Assembly: GCA_013416455.1 (NCBI GenBank)
Contig: JACCES010000004.1
Coordinates: forward strand, 310,001 to 374,000
Length of the DNA stretch: 64,000 bases
DNA from: Alcaligenaceae bacterium
GTDB taxonomy: Bacteria; Pseudomonadota; Gammaproteobacteria; Burkholderiales; Burkholderiaceae_B
Direction of reading: 5' to 3'
Part shown: positions 38,118 through 47,576 of the stretch, piece by piece
How positions within the stretch are numbered: the first letter of the stretch is position 1
How the letters are laid out: each line of letters opens with the position of its first letter
Position numbers and translations under genes: made by a program
Notes under the pieces: model-generated
The model's input: the letters and a program-made list of their open reading frames with translations, nothing else
Told to the model about the DNA's origin: nothing
Databases searched by the model: none

Positions 38118-38873
38118 TCATTCCGCCGTCCAGCCACCGTCGACCATCAAGGCCGAGCCCGTCATCAGCGCCGAAGCATCGCTGGCCAGGAACACCACGG
38201 GCCCCATGATGTCTTCGAGCCGCCCGATGCGTCCCAATGCGATCTTGGACGTGATGAAATCATAAAACTCCTTCTCTTCGAGCATGCCGCGAGTCATTTC
38301 GGTTTCGATGAAGGTGGGGCAAAGGGTGTTGACGCGTATCGACGAGGAACCCACTTCCCAGGCCAGGGCCTTGGTGAGGCCTTCGATCGCGTGCTTCGTC
38401 GCGCAGTAAACCGTGCGCCTGGGCCCGCCCACGTGCCCCATCTGCGATGAAATATTGATGATGCTGCCGGATATCCCATGGGCTTGCATATGCCTGATGA
38501 CTTCCCGGCAAACATAAAAGACCGACTTGATGTTCAAGTCCAGCACGTCGTGGAGATCCTGGTCTCTCGTCTCCGTCAATAATGCGGGCCGGTTGGTCCC
38601 CGCATTGTTGACAACGATGTCGAAAGGCCCGAAAGCGGCGACGCCTTCACTGACGGCAGCGGAATCCGTAATATCCACAGGCCACACGGCACCGCTGCCG
38701 CCGTTCTCCTGAATGGCGGCCAGCGCCGAATTCAGGTCCCCTTCATTGCGGGCGGCCAGCACCACGCGCGCGCCGGCCTGGGCCAACGCATGCGCGGCGG
38801 CCAGGCCAATGCCGCGGCTCGCGCCGGTGATCAGCGCCGTCTTGCCATCGACGCGAAAACTGGGAAGATGCAT
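38118..38873 (-). CDS. SDR family oxidoreductase (gluconate-5-dehydrogenase-like)
   Basis: A 251-residue classical short-chain dehydrogenase. It has TGASRGIGLAAAHALAQAG for the cofactor, NNAGTNRPAL, the catalytic SSQMGHVGGPRRTVYCATK set (about residue 140-158) and a C-terminal MVDGGWTAE. It lies between the regulator and the histidinol-dehydrogenase-like gene and probably oxidises an alcohol in the same pathway. GAGGGA precedes the ATG at 38873. Confidence 0.88.
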   Translation of the reverse strand: MHLPSFRVDGKTALITGASRGIGLAAAHALAQAGARVVLAARNEGDLNSALAAIQENGGSGAVWPVDITDSAAVSEGVAAFGPFDIVVNNAGTNRPALLTETRDQDLHDVLDLNIKSVFYVCREVIRHMQAHGISGSIINISSQMGHVGGPRRTVYCATKHAIEGLTKALAWEVGSSSIRVNTLCPTFIETEMTRGMLEEKEFYDFITSKIALGRIGRLEDIMGPVVFLASDASALMTGSALMVDGGWTAE

Positions 38874-38902
38874 GGTTGTCCCTCTCGTCATCATCTCATC
38901 GA

Positions 38903-40228
38903 TCATTCGGCCCGCACGTCCACGGGTTCGTACCAGGGAAGGTCGGGACGATTGCCGTAACGGCGCACCCGGAGGTTCGCCTGCTCGCCATGGCCGGCGA
39001 AGTTTTCCATATGGCACAGGCGCGACCCGTACTCGCCGATCAGCGCGGCGGCGGCGTCCGTCGTGACCCGCTGGTAGGTGCACGTTTTGAGGAATTTCCC
39101 GACCCACAGGCCGCCGGTATAGCGGGCGCTGCGTTTGGTGGGCAGCGTGTGGTTGGTGCCGATCACTTTGTCCCCGAAGGATACGTTGGTGCGCGGCCCC
39201 AGGAACAATGCGCCGTAGTTGTTCATTCTTTCCAGGAAGATATCCGGGTTCTCGGTCAGCACCTGAACGTGTTCGAACGCGAGCTCGTCCGCTTTTTCCA
39301 GCATCTCATCCAGTGTTTCACATACGATCACCTGCCCGTAATCGGCCCAGGCCACGCTGGCGATGGCGGCTGTCGGCAGCAGCTTGAGCTGGCGCTCGAT
39401 TTCGGCCATGGTGGCATGCGCCAGATCTTCGTCGGTGGTCAGCAGGACGGCCGGAGAAGTGGGGCCATGTTCGGCCTGCCCCAGAAGGTCGATGGCGCAC
39501 ATTTCGGCATCCGCCGTGGAGTCGGCGATCACCAGCGTCTCGGTCGGCCCCGCAAACAGATCGATGCCGACCCGGCCGAAAAGCTGCCGCTTGGCTTCGG
39601 CAACGAACATGTTCCCGGGCCCCACCAGCATGTCGATCTGTTCGATGGATTCCGTTCCCAGAGCCATTGCGCCAATCGCCTGGACGCCGCCCAGCACCAG
39701 GATCTCGTCCGCGCCGGCCAGATGCATGGCGGTGACGATGGCGGGATGCGGCGCGCCCTGGTAGGGAGGCGCGGTGGACACGATCCGCTTGACACCGGCG
39801 ACCTTGGCCGTCAGCACGCTCATGTGCGCGGAAGCGATCATGGGATATTTCCCGCCCGGCACATAACAGCCGACGGCCTGCACGGGAATGTGCCGGTGTC
39901 CCAGCACTACGCCAGGAATGGTCTCGACTTCCACATCCTTGAGAGAATCGAGCTGAATCTGCGCGAATCGGCGAACCTGGGTCTGCGCGAATTTGATGTC
40001 TTCCAGTTCCTGCGGAGAAAGCCGCCTCATGGCGGATTCGATCTCCGCCTGCCCGAGATGAAAGCTGTCGGGGCTCCAGTCATCGAATTTCTTTGAAAGC
40101 TCGCGCACCGCGGTATCGCCGCGCTTTTCAATATCAGCCAGAATGCCTTCCACGGTGGCCCGGACCTTCGCATCGGCGTCGGCCACGGCCTGTTCATCCT
40201 TGCCCTTCTTCAGATATCTTATTGCCAT
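38903..40228 (-). CDS. Histidinol-dehydrogenase-like NAD-dependent alcohol dehydrogenase
   Basis: A 441-residue member of the histidinol dehydrogenase superfamily. It has [25 protein letters not shown]-type segments ([20 protein letters not shown]), [14 protein letters not shown] and [16 protein letters not shown], where the glutamate-histidine pair is the catalytic site. It differs from biosynthetic HisD in the C-terminus ([20 protein letters not shown]) and is not near other his genes. Relatives include the sulfopropanediol dehydrogenase HpsN, so a catabolic role on a small polyol or sulfonate is plausible. It is the first gene after the double operator, start at 40228. Confidence 0.85.
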   Translation of the reverse strand: MAIRYLKKGKDEQAVADADAKVRATVEGILADIEKRGDTAVRELSKKFDDWSPDSFHLGQAEIESAMRRLSPQELEDIKFAQTQVRRFAQIQLDSLKDVEVETIPGVVLGHRHIPVQAVGCYVPGGKYPMIASAHMSVLTAKVAGVKRIVSTAPPYQGAPHPAIVTAMHLAGADEILVLGGVQAIGAMALGTESIEQIDMLVGPGNMFVAEAKRQLFGRVGIDLFAGPTETLVIADSTADAEMCAIDLLGQAEHGPTSPAVLLTTDEDLAHATMAEIERQLKLLPTAAIASVAWADYGQVIVCETLDEMLEKADELAFEHVQVLTENPDIFLERMNNYGALFLGPRTNVSFGDKVIGTNHTLPTKRSARYTGGLWVGKFLKTCTYQRVTTDAAAALIGEYGSRLCHMENFAGHGEQANLRVRRYGNRPDLPWYEPVDVRAE

Positions 40229-40249
40229 TCCATGCCTCGATAAATGGGT

Positions 40250-40265
40250 TTGCAAGCGCTTGCAA
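40250..40265. promoter_or_regulatory. LacI-type operator 1
   Basis: TTGCAAGCGCTTGCAA is a perfect 16-bp palindrome with the CG-centred core used by many LacI-family repressors. It is 22 bp upstream of the start codon of the histidinol-dehydrogenase-like gene and probably downstream of the transcription start. Confidence 0.85.
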
Positions 40266-40311
40266 AACGAAAAAAATAAATCGGTGGTCAACGGTGCCAG
40301 TATGCCCTGTT

Positions 40312-40327
40312 TTGCAAGCGCTTGCAA
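40312..40327. promoter_or_regulatory. LacI-type operator 2
   Basis: A second, identical TTGCAAGCGCTTGCAA. Its centre is 62 bp from that of operator 1, close to six helical turns, so two repressor dimers could form a DNA loop. A possible -35 (TTGCAA) and -10 (CATACT, 17 bp apart, minus strand) overlap it. Confidence 0.85.
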
Positions 40328-40418
40328 CGCCATGGAGAAGATCATTTCACCTCTGCTGAATTTCACCTTCAGAAAAAGGGGCCGGGATCGCCCGGCCCCG
40401 GTTGCCCTTGTTGGCCGC

Positions 40419-41255
40419 TCAGCGCCTGGCGGCTTCGTACAGCGGCATGACTTTTTCGGCGCTGCGCTGCAGCTCGGCCATGCGCGTGGCCGCCGAGGGA
40501 TGGGTCGACAGGAATTCCGGCGGAGCGCTGCCGGCGCTCAGGCCGCCCATCTTCTGCCAGAGCGTAACCGCCGCGCGGGGGTCATAACCGGCCCGGGCCG
40601 CGAGTTCCACACCGATCAGGTCGGCTTCGGATTCGTGCGTACGGCTGTTGGGCAGCGTGAACATCACATTGGTCAGCGCGGCGCCCAGGTCGCCGGCCGC
40701 GGATACGCCCGTCACCGCCGACAGCACGGAAAGCCCTACTTGTGTGGCCATCTGCTGGGAGATCTGCTCGCGGGAATGCTCACGCAGGGCATGAGCCATT
40801 TCATGGCCCAGCACGGCGGCCAATTCGTCATCGGACGGATTGATTCTATTGATCAAGCCGGTGTAGATGGCCATCTTGCCGCCGGGCATGCACCAGGCAT
40901 TGACTTCGTCGGCACTGATCACATGCACTTCCCAGGGCCAGCCCGCCGCATCGCTACGGAACGCGCCCACTTGCGCGATGAGACGATTGGTAATGGCACG
41001 CACCCGCTGCACCTGCGCGGAATTCGCATCCAGCGCCCCGGCCGCGCGGGCCTCGGCCATCATCTGGCTGTACTGCTTGTTGGCTTCCTGCTGCAAGGCC
41101 GCGGCCGATACGGCGCCCGCCATATACTGCTTGCGCTCCACGCCTATGCTGCCGCTCTCGGTGGTCTGCACCGATGCGCAACCTGTCAGCACGGCGAGCA
41201 TCAAGGCGCCGCTCCAGAGCAGTATCCGCCGTCCCGTTTCGCGTATTTCCTTCAT
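40419..41255 (-). CDS. M48 family metalloprotease lipoprotein
   Basis: A 278-residue lipoprotein (lipobox LTGC, cysteine 26) with the zinc protease signature [13 protein letters not shown] (about residue 150) and the downstream [13 protein letters not shown] glutamate. This is an LoiP/YggG- or YcaL-type protease that degrades outer-membrane or envelope proteins. It is full length. Its ribosome site GGAGGCTGAC and ATG lie at the edge of dispersed repeat copy 2. Confidence 0.92.
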   Translation of the reverse strand: MKEIRETGRRILLWSGALMLAVLTGCASVQTTESGSIGVERKQYMAGAVSAAALQQEANKQYSQMMAEARAAGALDANSAQVQRVRAITNRLIAQVGAFRSDAAGWPWEVHVISADEVNAWCMPGGKMAIYTGLINRINPSDDELAAVLGHEMAHALREHSREQISQQMATQVGLSVLSAVTGVSAAGDLGAALTNVMFTLPNSRTHESEADLIGVELAARAGYDPRAAVTLWQKMGGLSAGSAPPEFLSTHPSAATRMAELQRSAEKVMPLYEAARR

Positions 41256-41337
41256 GTCAGCCTCCGACCGGCCGTCCGAAGGAAGCCGAAGCCCCCGCGG
41301 GGGGGAGCGAACGCAGTAAGCGTGGGGGTCGTTTCAT
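41251..41337 (-). repeat. Dispersed intergenic repeat, copy 2
   Basis: The 5' side (minus strand, from 41337) reads ATGAAACGACCCCCACGC, then CTGCGTTCGCTCCCC. The middle is a GC-rich hairpin, and the 3' side ends CGGAGGCTGACATGAA at the start codon of the M48 gene. The 10-mer TTCATGTCAG (plus strand) occurs at both ends (41251-41260 and 41333-41342), so the element looks inserted in a duplicated start region. It is homologous to copy 1 at 15648-15720. Confidence 0.8.
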
Positions 41338-41364
41338 GTCAGTTCCTTACAGGGGATAAATGGA

Positions 41365-42429
41365 CTACCGCGCCCCGCATTGCGCCCTATGACGCAAGGC
41401 GTGATCCATGAGAACGATGGCCAGCAGGGCCTCGGCAATGGGCGTGGCGCGGATGCCGACGCAAGGATCATGCCGGCCCAGTGTCTGCACGGCCGTGCTC
41501 TCGCCGGACACCGTGATTGAGCGCCGCTCCACACGGATGCTGGACGTCGGCTTGATGGCGAGGGAAACGGTGATGGGCTGCCCCGACGAAATGCCGCCCA
41601 GCACGCCTCCGGCATGATTGCTGAGAAAGCCCGCGGGCGTAAGTTCATCGCCGTGCTCGGAGCCACGCTGCTCGATGCAGGCGAAACCGGCACCGATGGA
41701 CACGCCCTTCACTGCGTTCAGCCCCATCATGGCGTGGGCGATATCCGCATCGAGCCGGTCATAGATGGGTTCGCCCCAGCCGGCCGGCAGGTGTTCAGCC
41801 ACCACCTCGATGCGGGCGCCGATGGAGTCGCCATCGCGCCGCAGTTCGTCCATATAGGCTTCGAGTTGAGGCACGACAGCCGCATTGGGGGCAAAGAACG
41901 GGTTGGCGCCGACGTCATCCCAGCTATGGAAGGGAATCCGGATCGGACCCAGCTGGCTCATGTAGCCGCGAATGCGCACACCGTGCTCGGCGGCCAGCCA
42001 CTTCTTGGCAATGGCGCCGGCCGCCACGGTCGGCGCCGTCAGCCGCGCCGATGAACGGCCCCCGCCCCGCGGATCGCGCAGACCGTATTTTTTCCAGTAG
42101 GAATAATCGGCGTGCCCAGGACGAAAAGTATCTACTATGTTTCCATAGTCCTTGCTGCGCTGATCGGTGTTGCGAATGAGCAGGCTGATGGGTGTCCCGG
42201 TGCTGAGGCCTTCATGGACGCCGGACAGGATCTCCACCTGATCGGCTTCCCGACGCTGGGTGACATGGCGGGAAGTCCCCGGCCGGCGGCGATCCAGCTC
42301 GACCTGGATATCGGCGGCGTCAAGCGCCAGGCCGGGCGGGCAGCCATCCACGACCGCGCCGATGGCCGGACCATGGGATTCGCCGAAATTCGTGACACAG
42401 AACAGTTTGCCTAGTGTATTGCCGGACAT
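41365..42429 (-). CDS. aroC: Chorismate synthase
   Basis: The 354-residue FMN-dependent last enzyme of the shikimate pathway. It contains the N-terminal [20 protein letters not shown], the central [10 protein letters not shown] stretch and the late [13 protein letters not shown] and [16 protein letters not shown] motifs. Length and motifs are normal. Confidence 0.97.
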   Translation of the reverse strand: MSGNTLGKLFCVTNFGESHGPAIGAVVDGCPPGLALDAADIQVELDRRRPGTSRHVTQRREADQVEILSGVHEGLSTGTPISLLIRNTDQRSKDYGNIVDTFRPGHADYSYWKKYGLRDPRGGGRSSARLTAPTVAAGAIAKKWLAAEHGVRIRGYMSQLGPIRIPFHSWDDVGANPFFAPNAAVVPQLEAYMDELRRDGDSIGARIEVVAEHLPAGWGEPIYDRLDADIAHAMMGLNAVKGVSIGAGFACIEQRGSEHGDELTPAGFLSNHAGGVLGGISSGQPITVSLAIKPTSSIRVERRSITVSGESTAVQTLGRHDPCVGIRATPIAEALLAIVLMDHALRHRAQCGAR

Positions 42430-42552
42430 GATGCGATCTTGTTTGTTTGGATTCGAATGGCTGTATGGATGGCATTGTATCCGCCCGGCATGCCGGCCCC
42501 GGGGAAGCTTTGAAGGATATGCGGCACGCCGAGTTCAGAGGGCTTCCCTTGA

Positions 42553-44070
42553 TCACGACGAGCAGCTGACTTCGAGCCGTTCCGCCCATTCCGGCGCCTG
42601 CTGCGCATAGCGTTCGCGGCCCGGCCGCTCCGTGCAGGGATCGCGCAGCAGTTCCAGCAGGACATCGATTTCGCCGGCATCGCCCCGCAGGGCTGCGTCA
42701 ATGGCGCCCTGCGCCAGGTGATTGCGCAATACATAAAGAGGGTTGACGGCCAGCATGGCGGCCTCGCGCTCGGCATCGGGCACCGCCTGCGCTTCCAGAC
42801 GCCGCCGATAGCGGCCCAGCCAATCCTTGGCCGGCCCGTGATCGGTGAAGAGGTCCAGGAACGGCGCGGGGTCGCGCATCGCCGCCGCCAGATGGCGGAA
42901 CGCCAGGGTGAAGTCGGCGCGTTGGCCATGCAGCAGCCGCCACCAGTTGTCCACCAGCTCTTCGTCGGTCTCTTCCCAGGCCCGCAGGCCGAACTTGCGG
43001 CACAGACGGGCCTGATAGGCGCCCAGGAAGTCGCGTTCATAGCCCGAAAGCGCGGCGCGCAGCGCTTCTTCCGTCAGGCCCACACCCAGGAAGACTCCCC
43101 CCAGGCGATAGAGATTCCAGTGGGCCACGGCCGGCTGCACGTTCCAGGCATAACGCCCGTGCGTATCACTGTGGTTGCAGATGTGGTTGGCCTGGAAACG
43201 GTCCATGAACCCATAAGGCCCGTAATCCATCGTCAGGCCGAGTATCGACATATTGTCGGTGTTCATGACGCCATGGCAGAAACCGGCGGTCTGCCAATCC
43301 GCAATGAGCGCGGCGGTGCGGCGCACGACCTCGCGCAGCATGCGCAGCACCGTGTTTTCCCAGGTATCGGGTTCGCCGCCGGCCGTATCGTGCAGTTCGG
43401 GAAAATGATGCTCGATCACGTGGTCGGTAAGCGCGCGCAGATGCTCGGGATTGCCCATCCAGTGCTCAAAGCTGCCGAAACGTATGAAGCTGGGCGACAC
43501 GCGCGTAACGATGGCGGCCGTCTCCATGGTTTCACGGTAGACGGGGTCATCGGAAACGACCAGCGCCAGAGCGCGGGTCGTGGGTATGCCCAGGCCCGCC
43601 ATGGCTTCGCTCGCCAGATACTCGCGCACCGACGAACGCAACACTGCCCTGCCATCGCCCATGCGCGAATAGGGTGTGCGCCCCGAGCCCTTGAGCTGCA
43701 GTTCCAGGCTGCCCCGCGGGGTGACGACTTCACCCAGCAGATGGGCGCGCCCGTCGCCAAGCTGCCCCGCCCAGACGCCGAACTGATGGCCGCTATAGAC
43801 GGCCGCCAGCGTGCGCCCGCCCGGCAAGGGCTCCTGGCCGGAAACCACGCGCAGAAAATCGGGCTCCCGCAGCGCCTTTTCGCTGAGCCCCAGCAGCGCC
43901 CCCACTTCGGCATTGGCATGCAGCAGCCGGGGGTCGGTCAATGGCTGGGGCCGCAGAAAGGTGTGGAACTCGCGCGGCAGCCCGGCGTAGGCATTCGCCA
44001 CCCGCAGGTCGCCGATGCTGTCGGCAAGGGGCGGCGTGGCGGCAAGGGAGGCGCCTGTATACGTGGTCAT
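42553..44070 (-). CDS. selO: Protein adenylyltransferase SelO
   Basis: A 505-residue pseudokinase-fold AMPylator. Recognisable stretches are YSGHQFGVWAGQLGDGRA, LQLKGSGRTPYSRMGDGRAVLRS, SEAMAGLGIPTTRAL and the metal site GVMNTDNMSILGLTMDYGPYGF. It ends in SCSS: a cysteine where some homologues carry selenocysteine, so no selenium is needed. SelO modifies metabolic proteins under oxidative stress. It lies 12 nt after the DUF2069 stop on the same strand. Confidence 0.93.
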   Translation of the reverse strand: MTTYTGASLAATPPLADSIGDLRVANAYAGLPREFHTFLRPQPLTDPRLLHANAEVGALLGLSEKALREPDFLRVVSGQEPLPGGRTLAAVYSGHQFGVWAGQLGDGRAHLLGEVVTPRGSLELQLKGSGRTPYSRMGDGRAVLRSSVREYLASEAMAGLGIPTTRALALVVSDDPVYRETMETAAIVTRVSPSFIRFGSFEHWMGNPEHLRALTDHVIEHHFPELHDTAGGEPDTWENTVLRMLREVVRRTAALIADWQTAGFCHGVMNTDNMSILGLTMDYGPYGFMDRFQANHICNHSDTHGRYAWNVQPAVAHWNLYRLGGVFLGVGLTEEALRAALSGYERDFLGAYQARLCRKFGLRAWEETDEELVDNWWRLLHGQRADFTLAFRHLAAAMRDPAPFLDLFTDHGPAKDWLGRYRRRLEAQAVPDAEREAAMLAVNPLYVLRNHLAQGAIDAALRGDAGEIDVLLELLRDPCTERPGRERYAQQAPEWAERLEVSCSS

Positions 44071-44082
44071 GGCGTCATCGTC

Positions 44083-44457
44083 TCAGGTCTGGCGGGCTCT
44101 GCGGGCGGCCCGTTTGGCCGGCCTGCAATACAGAATGGCGGAAACATAGAACAACAGGGAGAGAGCAATTTCCACGCCCGCCAGCCAAGCCGAGACCGGA
44201 TTGAGGTCCGACCATGCGCGCATCACACCTTCCATGAACCACAGCAGGATGAACATGGAGGCCCACTGCATCGTGTAGAGATTGCCTTTCAGCACGCCGC
44301 GCAGCGGAAACAGCAGGGGCACGGCCTTCAGCGCCATCCAGAAACCGCCGGGTGTGATGGGGGCCAGCCAGAGCTCCCATGCCAGACAAAGAATGATGAG
44401 CGCAATGAGAGAGCCGGCTGCCATCCAGCGCCACAGGGGATTGAGGGGGGTCGTCAT
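44083..44457 (-). CDS. DUF2069 family membrane protein
   Basis: A 124-residue protein with four predicted helices (WMAAGSLIALIILCLAWELW, FWMALKAVPLLFPLRGVLKG, MQWASMFILLWFMEGVMRAW, and a last helix), ending in a basic tail. The GNLYTMQWASMFILLWFMEG block is characteristic of DUF2069. Function unknown. The ATG at 44457 is favoured because it starts just before the first helix. It is divergent from yihY, with 40 bp between starts. Confidence 0.85.
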   Translation of the reverse strand: MTTPLNPLWRWMAAGSLIALIILCLAWELWLAPITPGGFWMALKAVPLLFPLRGVLKGNLYTMQWASMFILLWFMEGVMRAWSDLNPVSAWLAGVEIALSLLFYVSAILYCRPAKRAARRARQT

Positions 44458-44497
44458 GCTGGTATTATCACCCGAAAGACAGACAGCTGGCAGGGCC

Positions 44498-45868
44498 ATG
44501 CAACAGCTCACGAAATCCCGGAAGGAAGACACCCCACCACCGTCCGCTTCCCCGCGGGCGGCGACGACCGGCGCAAAACGCGACTGGCGCCGCCGCCGCG
44601 CGACCCTGTGGAAGGTGCTGAAATACGCGCTTCGCCGCGCCGAAGAAAAAAAGCTGGCGCAGGTGGCGGCCAGCCTGACCTACACCACGGTTCTCAGCGT
44701 GGTGCCCTTGCTTGCGGTGGTGCTGTCGCTGTTCACCGCCTTCCCGCTGTTCGCCGAATTCCGCGTTGCGCTCGAATCCTTCCTGGCCGGCAGCGTCATG
44801 CCCGCCGTGGTGTCCGAGAACGTGATGTCCTATCTGAACCAGTTCGCGGCCAAGGCTTCCGGCCTGACCGCCATCGGCAGCCTGGTGCTCATCGTCACGT
44901 CGGTCATGCTCTTTCGCACCATAGACGAGGCCTTCAACGACATCTGGCAAGTGGAGACACGGCGCCCCCTGCGCCAGCGCATCCTGGTGTACTGGGCCCT
45001 GCTGTCGCTCGGGCCGATACTGGTGGGGGCCAGCCTGTGGGCACTGACGGTGCTGGCGCGCGAATCCCTCGGGCTGATCGGCGAGATGAACGCGGTGGCG
45101 AACATTTCGCTTTCCTTTCTGCCGCTGCTGCTCACAGGCAGCGGCTTTTCCGCCCTGTTCTTCACCGTGCCGAACCGCAGCATACGATGGAAGGACGCGC
45201 TCATCGGCGGCTTCTGCACGGCGGTGATCCTGGAGATCCTGCGCGTGGGCATTGCCTATTACCTGAGCCGGTTTCCGTCCTACACCATCATCTATGGGGC
45301 ATTCGCCACCATTCCCATCTTCCTGTTGTGGGTATACCTGTCATGGCTGGTGATCCTGCTGGGCGCCACCGTCACGGCGCTGCTGCCGGCCTTGCGGCAG
45401 CGGCGCTGGGCGCAGCAGCACTACACCGGCGCGCCCTTCGTCGATGGCATCCGCGTGCTGCATGCGCTCTGGAACACCTGGCGCACCCACACGCCGGGCC
45501 GCCAGGTGGGGGAACTGTGCGAGCGCCTGCGTCTGCACCAGGACGAACTGGACAACGTCCTGCACACACTCAAGCGCCTGGGCTATGTCGTGAACACCCA
45601 GGACGACGACAGCGAGATATGGGTTCTGGCCTGCGACCCCGCGCGGGCTGAACTGCAGCCGCTGATAGACGCCTGGCTGATCGACAGCCGGCAGCCCGGG
45701 CTGAACGACGAACCCCAGCTCATCAACGCCATCGCCCGCTCCCTGGGTGGCGAGCCCGTGCATCTGGACGCCCTGTTCCGGGACCCCGCCCTCTATCACA
45801 ATACAGCGCCTTGGTGCACAATACCTCGAGCATCCCCTCAGGAAACACCGGGAGAATCACTATGTTGA
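44498..45868 (+). CDS. YihY/BrkB family inner-membrane protein
   Basis: A 456-residue protein with the YihY core of six helices (KLAQVAASLTYTTVLSVVPLLAVVLSLF and GAFATIPIFLLWVYLSWLVILLGA). A C-terminal cytoplasmic winged-helix-like extension follows (about residues 320-430, ELCERLRLHQDELDNVLHTLKRLGYV). The family was once called ribonuclease BN or virulence factor BrkB; its role is unclear. Start at 44498 follows GGCAGGGCC; upstream in-frame ATGs would overlap the divergent gene. The final 7 bases overlap the CBS gene start. Confidence 0.87.
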   Translation: MQQLTKSRKEDTPPPSASPRAATTGAKRDWRRRRATLWKVLKYALRRAEEKKLAQVAASLTYTTVLSVVPLLAVVLSLFTAFPLFAEFRVALESFLAGSVMPAVVSENVMSYLNQFAAKASGLTAIGSLVLIVTSVMLFRTIDEAFNDIWQVETRRPLRQRILVYWALLSLGPILVGASLWALTVLARESLGLIGEMNAVANISLSFLPLLLTGSGFSALFFTVPNRSIRWKDALIGGFCTAVILEILRVGIAYYLSRFPSYTIIYGAFATIPIFLLWVYLSWLVILLGATVTALLPALRQRRWAQQHYTGAPFVDGIRVLHALWNTWRTHTPGRQVGELCERLRLHQDELDNVLHTLKRLGYVVNTQDDDSEIWVLACDPARAELQPLIDAWLIDSRQPGLNDEPQLINAIARSLGGEPVHLDALFRDPALYHNTAPWCTIPRASPQETPGESLC

Positions 45869-46317
45869 AAGTCAGCGAAATCCTTCGTGTCAAGGGCAAT
45901 ACGCTCTACACCGCCACCCCCGACACCTCCATCCAGGAGGCCATCGACTGTATGTCGGAGCAAGACATCGGCTCGCTGGTGATCATGGAACACGGCCAGC
46001 TCGTCGGCATGCTCACCTTCCGGGAAATCATCCGCTACATGCACCGCAGCCAGGGCAGTGTCGGCGACTACACTGTTCGCAGCATCATGGATGACGCGCC
46101 GGTCAGCGTATCGCCCAACACCGGCTTCGAAGAAGTCCAGCGGCTCATGCTCGAAAAGCACGCCCGCTACATCCCTGTCATGGACGGCCCCACGCTGCAA
46201 GGGGTGATCTCCTTCTACGACATGGCGGCGGCCATCGTGGCCGCACAGGCGTTCGAAAACACCATGCTCAAGGCCTATATCCGCGACTGGCCGGGCGACA
46301 GCCAGGCCGCCGTCTGA
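45862..46317 (+). CDS. CBS domain protein
   Basis: A 151-residue protein made of two CBS motifs (YTATPDTSIQEAIDCMSEQDIGSLVI and SVSPNTGFEEVQRLMLEKHARYIPV), which together form an adenosyl-ligand-binding Bateman domain. No catalytic domain is attached. It overlaps yihY by 7 nt and has a GGGAGAA ribosome site. Function is probably sensory. Confidence 0.9.
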   Translation: MLKVSEILRVKGNTLYTATPDTSIQEAIDCMSEQDIGSLVIMEHGQLVGMLTFREIIRYMHRSQGSVGDYTVRSIMDDAPVSVSPNTGFEEVQRLMLEKHARYIPVMDGPTLQGVISFYDMAAAIVAAQAFENTMLKAYIRDWPGDSQAAV

Positions 46318-46320
46318 ACT

Positions 46321-47388
46321 TCAGGCACCCGCCGCCGCGTCCGCCTCTGGCCGCGCGGCGAACACATTCCAGGCACGGGCCAGCAGCCCGGGGTCGTTCG
46401 GCGCCAGTTGCGCCGGGTCGGACAGCATGCGGCGCCACCGGCGGGCGCCGGCCCGGCCGCTCTGCCATCCAAGCATCGGCTTCACCACCATGCGCAGGGG
46501 CACACCCGCCGCGGTCTGGCTTGCGGCATATTCCATCATCGCCGACAGGATTTCTTCATCTTCGGGGGCCGATTCGACATGCCCCAGGGCCAATGAAAGC
46601 CGTGAAAGCACACCCGGGTCATGCCAGGCCGCCCTTCCCAGCATGACGCCGTGAAAGATCCGCATGGCATCGAGGCATTGAGCGGGCTGCGCCAGCCCGC
46701 CGTTCAGAACGAACAAGGCATCGGGAAAATCGGCGAGAAGCCGGGCGGCAGTATCGTAGCGCAGCGGGGGAATTTCACGGTTGTCCTTGGGGCTCAGGCC
46801 TTTCAGCACGGCATTGCGGGCATGAACGATGAAAACCCGGCAACCCGTATCATGGATGCGGCCCACGAAATCGCGCACGAAACCGTAGGATTCATCGTAA
46901 TCCAGGCCCAGCCGGTGCTTGACCGTCACGGGCACTTCGGCCACGTCCTGCATGGCCTTGATGCAATCGGCCACCAGCCCCGGCTCCGCCATCAGGCAGG
47001 CGCCGAACGCCCCCTTCTGCACGCGCTCTGATGGGCAGCCGCAATTCAGGTTGATTTCGTCATACCCCCATTTGCGGCCCAGCCTCGCGGACGCCGCCAG
47101 TTCGGCGGGATCGCTGCCGCCCAGCTGCAGCGCCACCGGATGTTCGGCGCTGTCGAAATCGAGGTGGCGCGGGACATCGCCGTGCAGCAAGGCGCCCGTG
47201 GTGATCATTTCCGTGTACAGCCGCGCACGCGGCGCGAGCAGGCGGTGGAAATAACGGCAGTGCCGGTCCGTGACGTCGATCATGGGGGCGACGCACAGTT
47301 CCCAGGCCCGGCGGTCGTGCGATGCGGTCTGTGATACGGTTGCGGATGAGGCCGGCAAGGTGCCGGCCGCGCGGTGGGCAAAGCTCAT
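46321..47388 (-). CDS. dusA: tRNA-dihydrouridine(20/20a) synthase
   Basis: A 355-residue FMN enzyme that reduces U20 and U20a in tRNA. The catalytic cysteine is in NLNCGCPSERVQKGAFGACLM (about residue 120). APMIDVTDRHCRYFHRLL and VFIVHARNAVLKGLSPKDNREIP are diagnostic of DusA. It converges with the CBS gene, 3 nt apart. Confidence 0.94.
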   Translation of the reverse strand: MSFAHRAAGTLPASSATVSQTASHDRRAWELCVAPMIDVTDRHCRYFHRLLAPRARLYTEMITTGALLHGDVPRHLDFDSAEHPVALQLGGSDPAELAASARLGRKWGYDEINLNCGCPSERVQKGAFGACLMAEPGLVADCIKAMQDVAEVPVTVKHRLGLDYDESYGFVRDFVGRIHDTGCRVFIVHARNAVLKGLSPKDNREIPPLRYDTAARLLADFPDALFVLNGGLAQPAQCLDAMRIFHGVMLGRAAWHDPGVLSRLSLALGHVESAPEDEEILSAMMEYAASQTAAGVPLRMVVKPMLGWQSGRAGARRWRRMLSDPAQLAPNDPGLLARAWNVFAARPEADAAAGA

Positions 47389-47434
47389 GGAAGATACGTG
47401 AATCCGGACGAAGAACAGCTTCGAATCGCCTATT

Positions 47435-47463
47435 TTCGCATGGCCGGCAAGGTGGACTAAAAT
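47435..47463 (+). promoter_or_regulatory. Candidate sigma-70 promoter of thrB
   Basis: TTCGCA (47435-47440) and TAAAAT (47458-47463) are 17 bp apart, a good spacing with five of six matches in the -10 box. The start would be near 47470, about 107 nt before the thrB ATG. No threonine leader peptide is visible in this leader. Confidence 0.5.
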
Positions 47464-47576
47464 TCAGCGGCCATTGCGCAAGCTGGCGGCACTCCGACGA
47501 CCCCAGGCGGTCCGTTCAAAGAGCCAAGAAACCGCAACACGCTCCACCCGCCCGACAGAAGGAAAGACAAGCATCC

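Noticed and set aside
38903-40228. Biosynthetic histidinol dehydrogenase hisD
   Set aside because: The C-terminus differs from HisD, the gene lies in a LacI-controlled catabolic cluster and no other his genes are near.
42718-45651. A 977-codon plus-strand reading frame across selO, DUF2069 and part of yihY
   Set aside because: It is antisense to selO, which has clear family motifs, and its composition is that of a GC-bias shadow frame.
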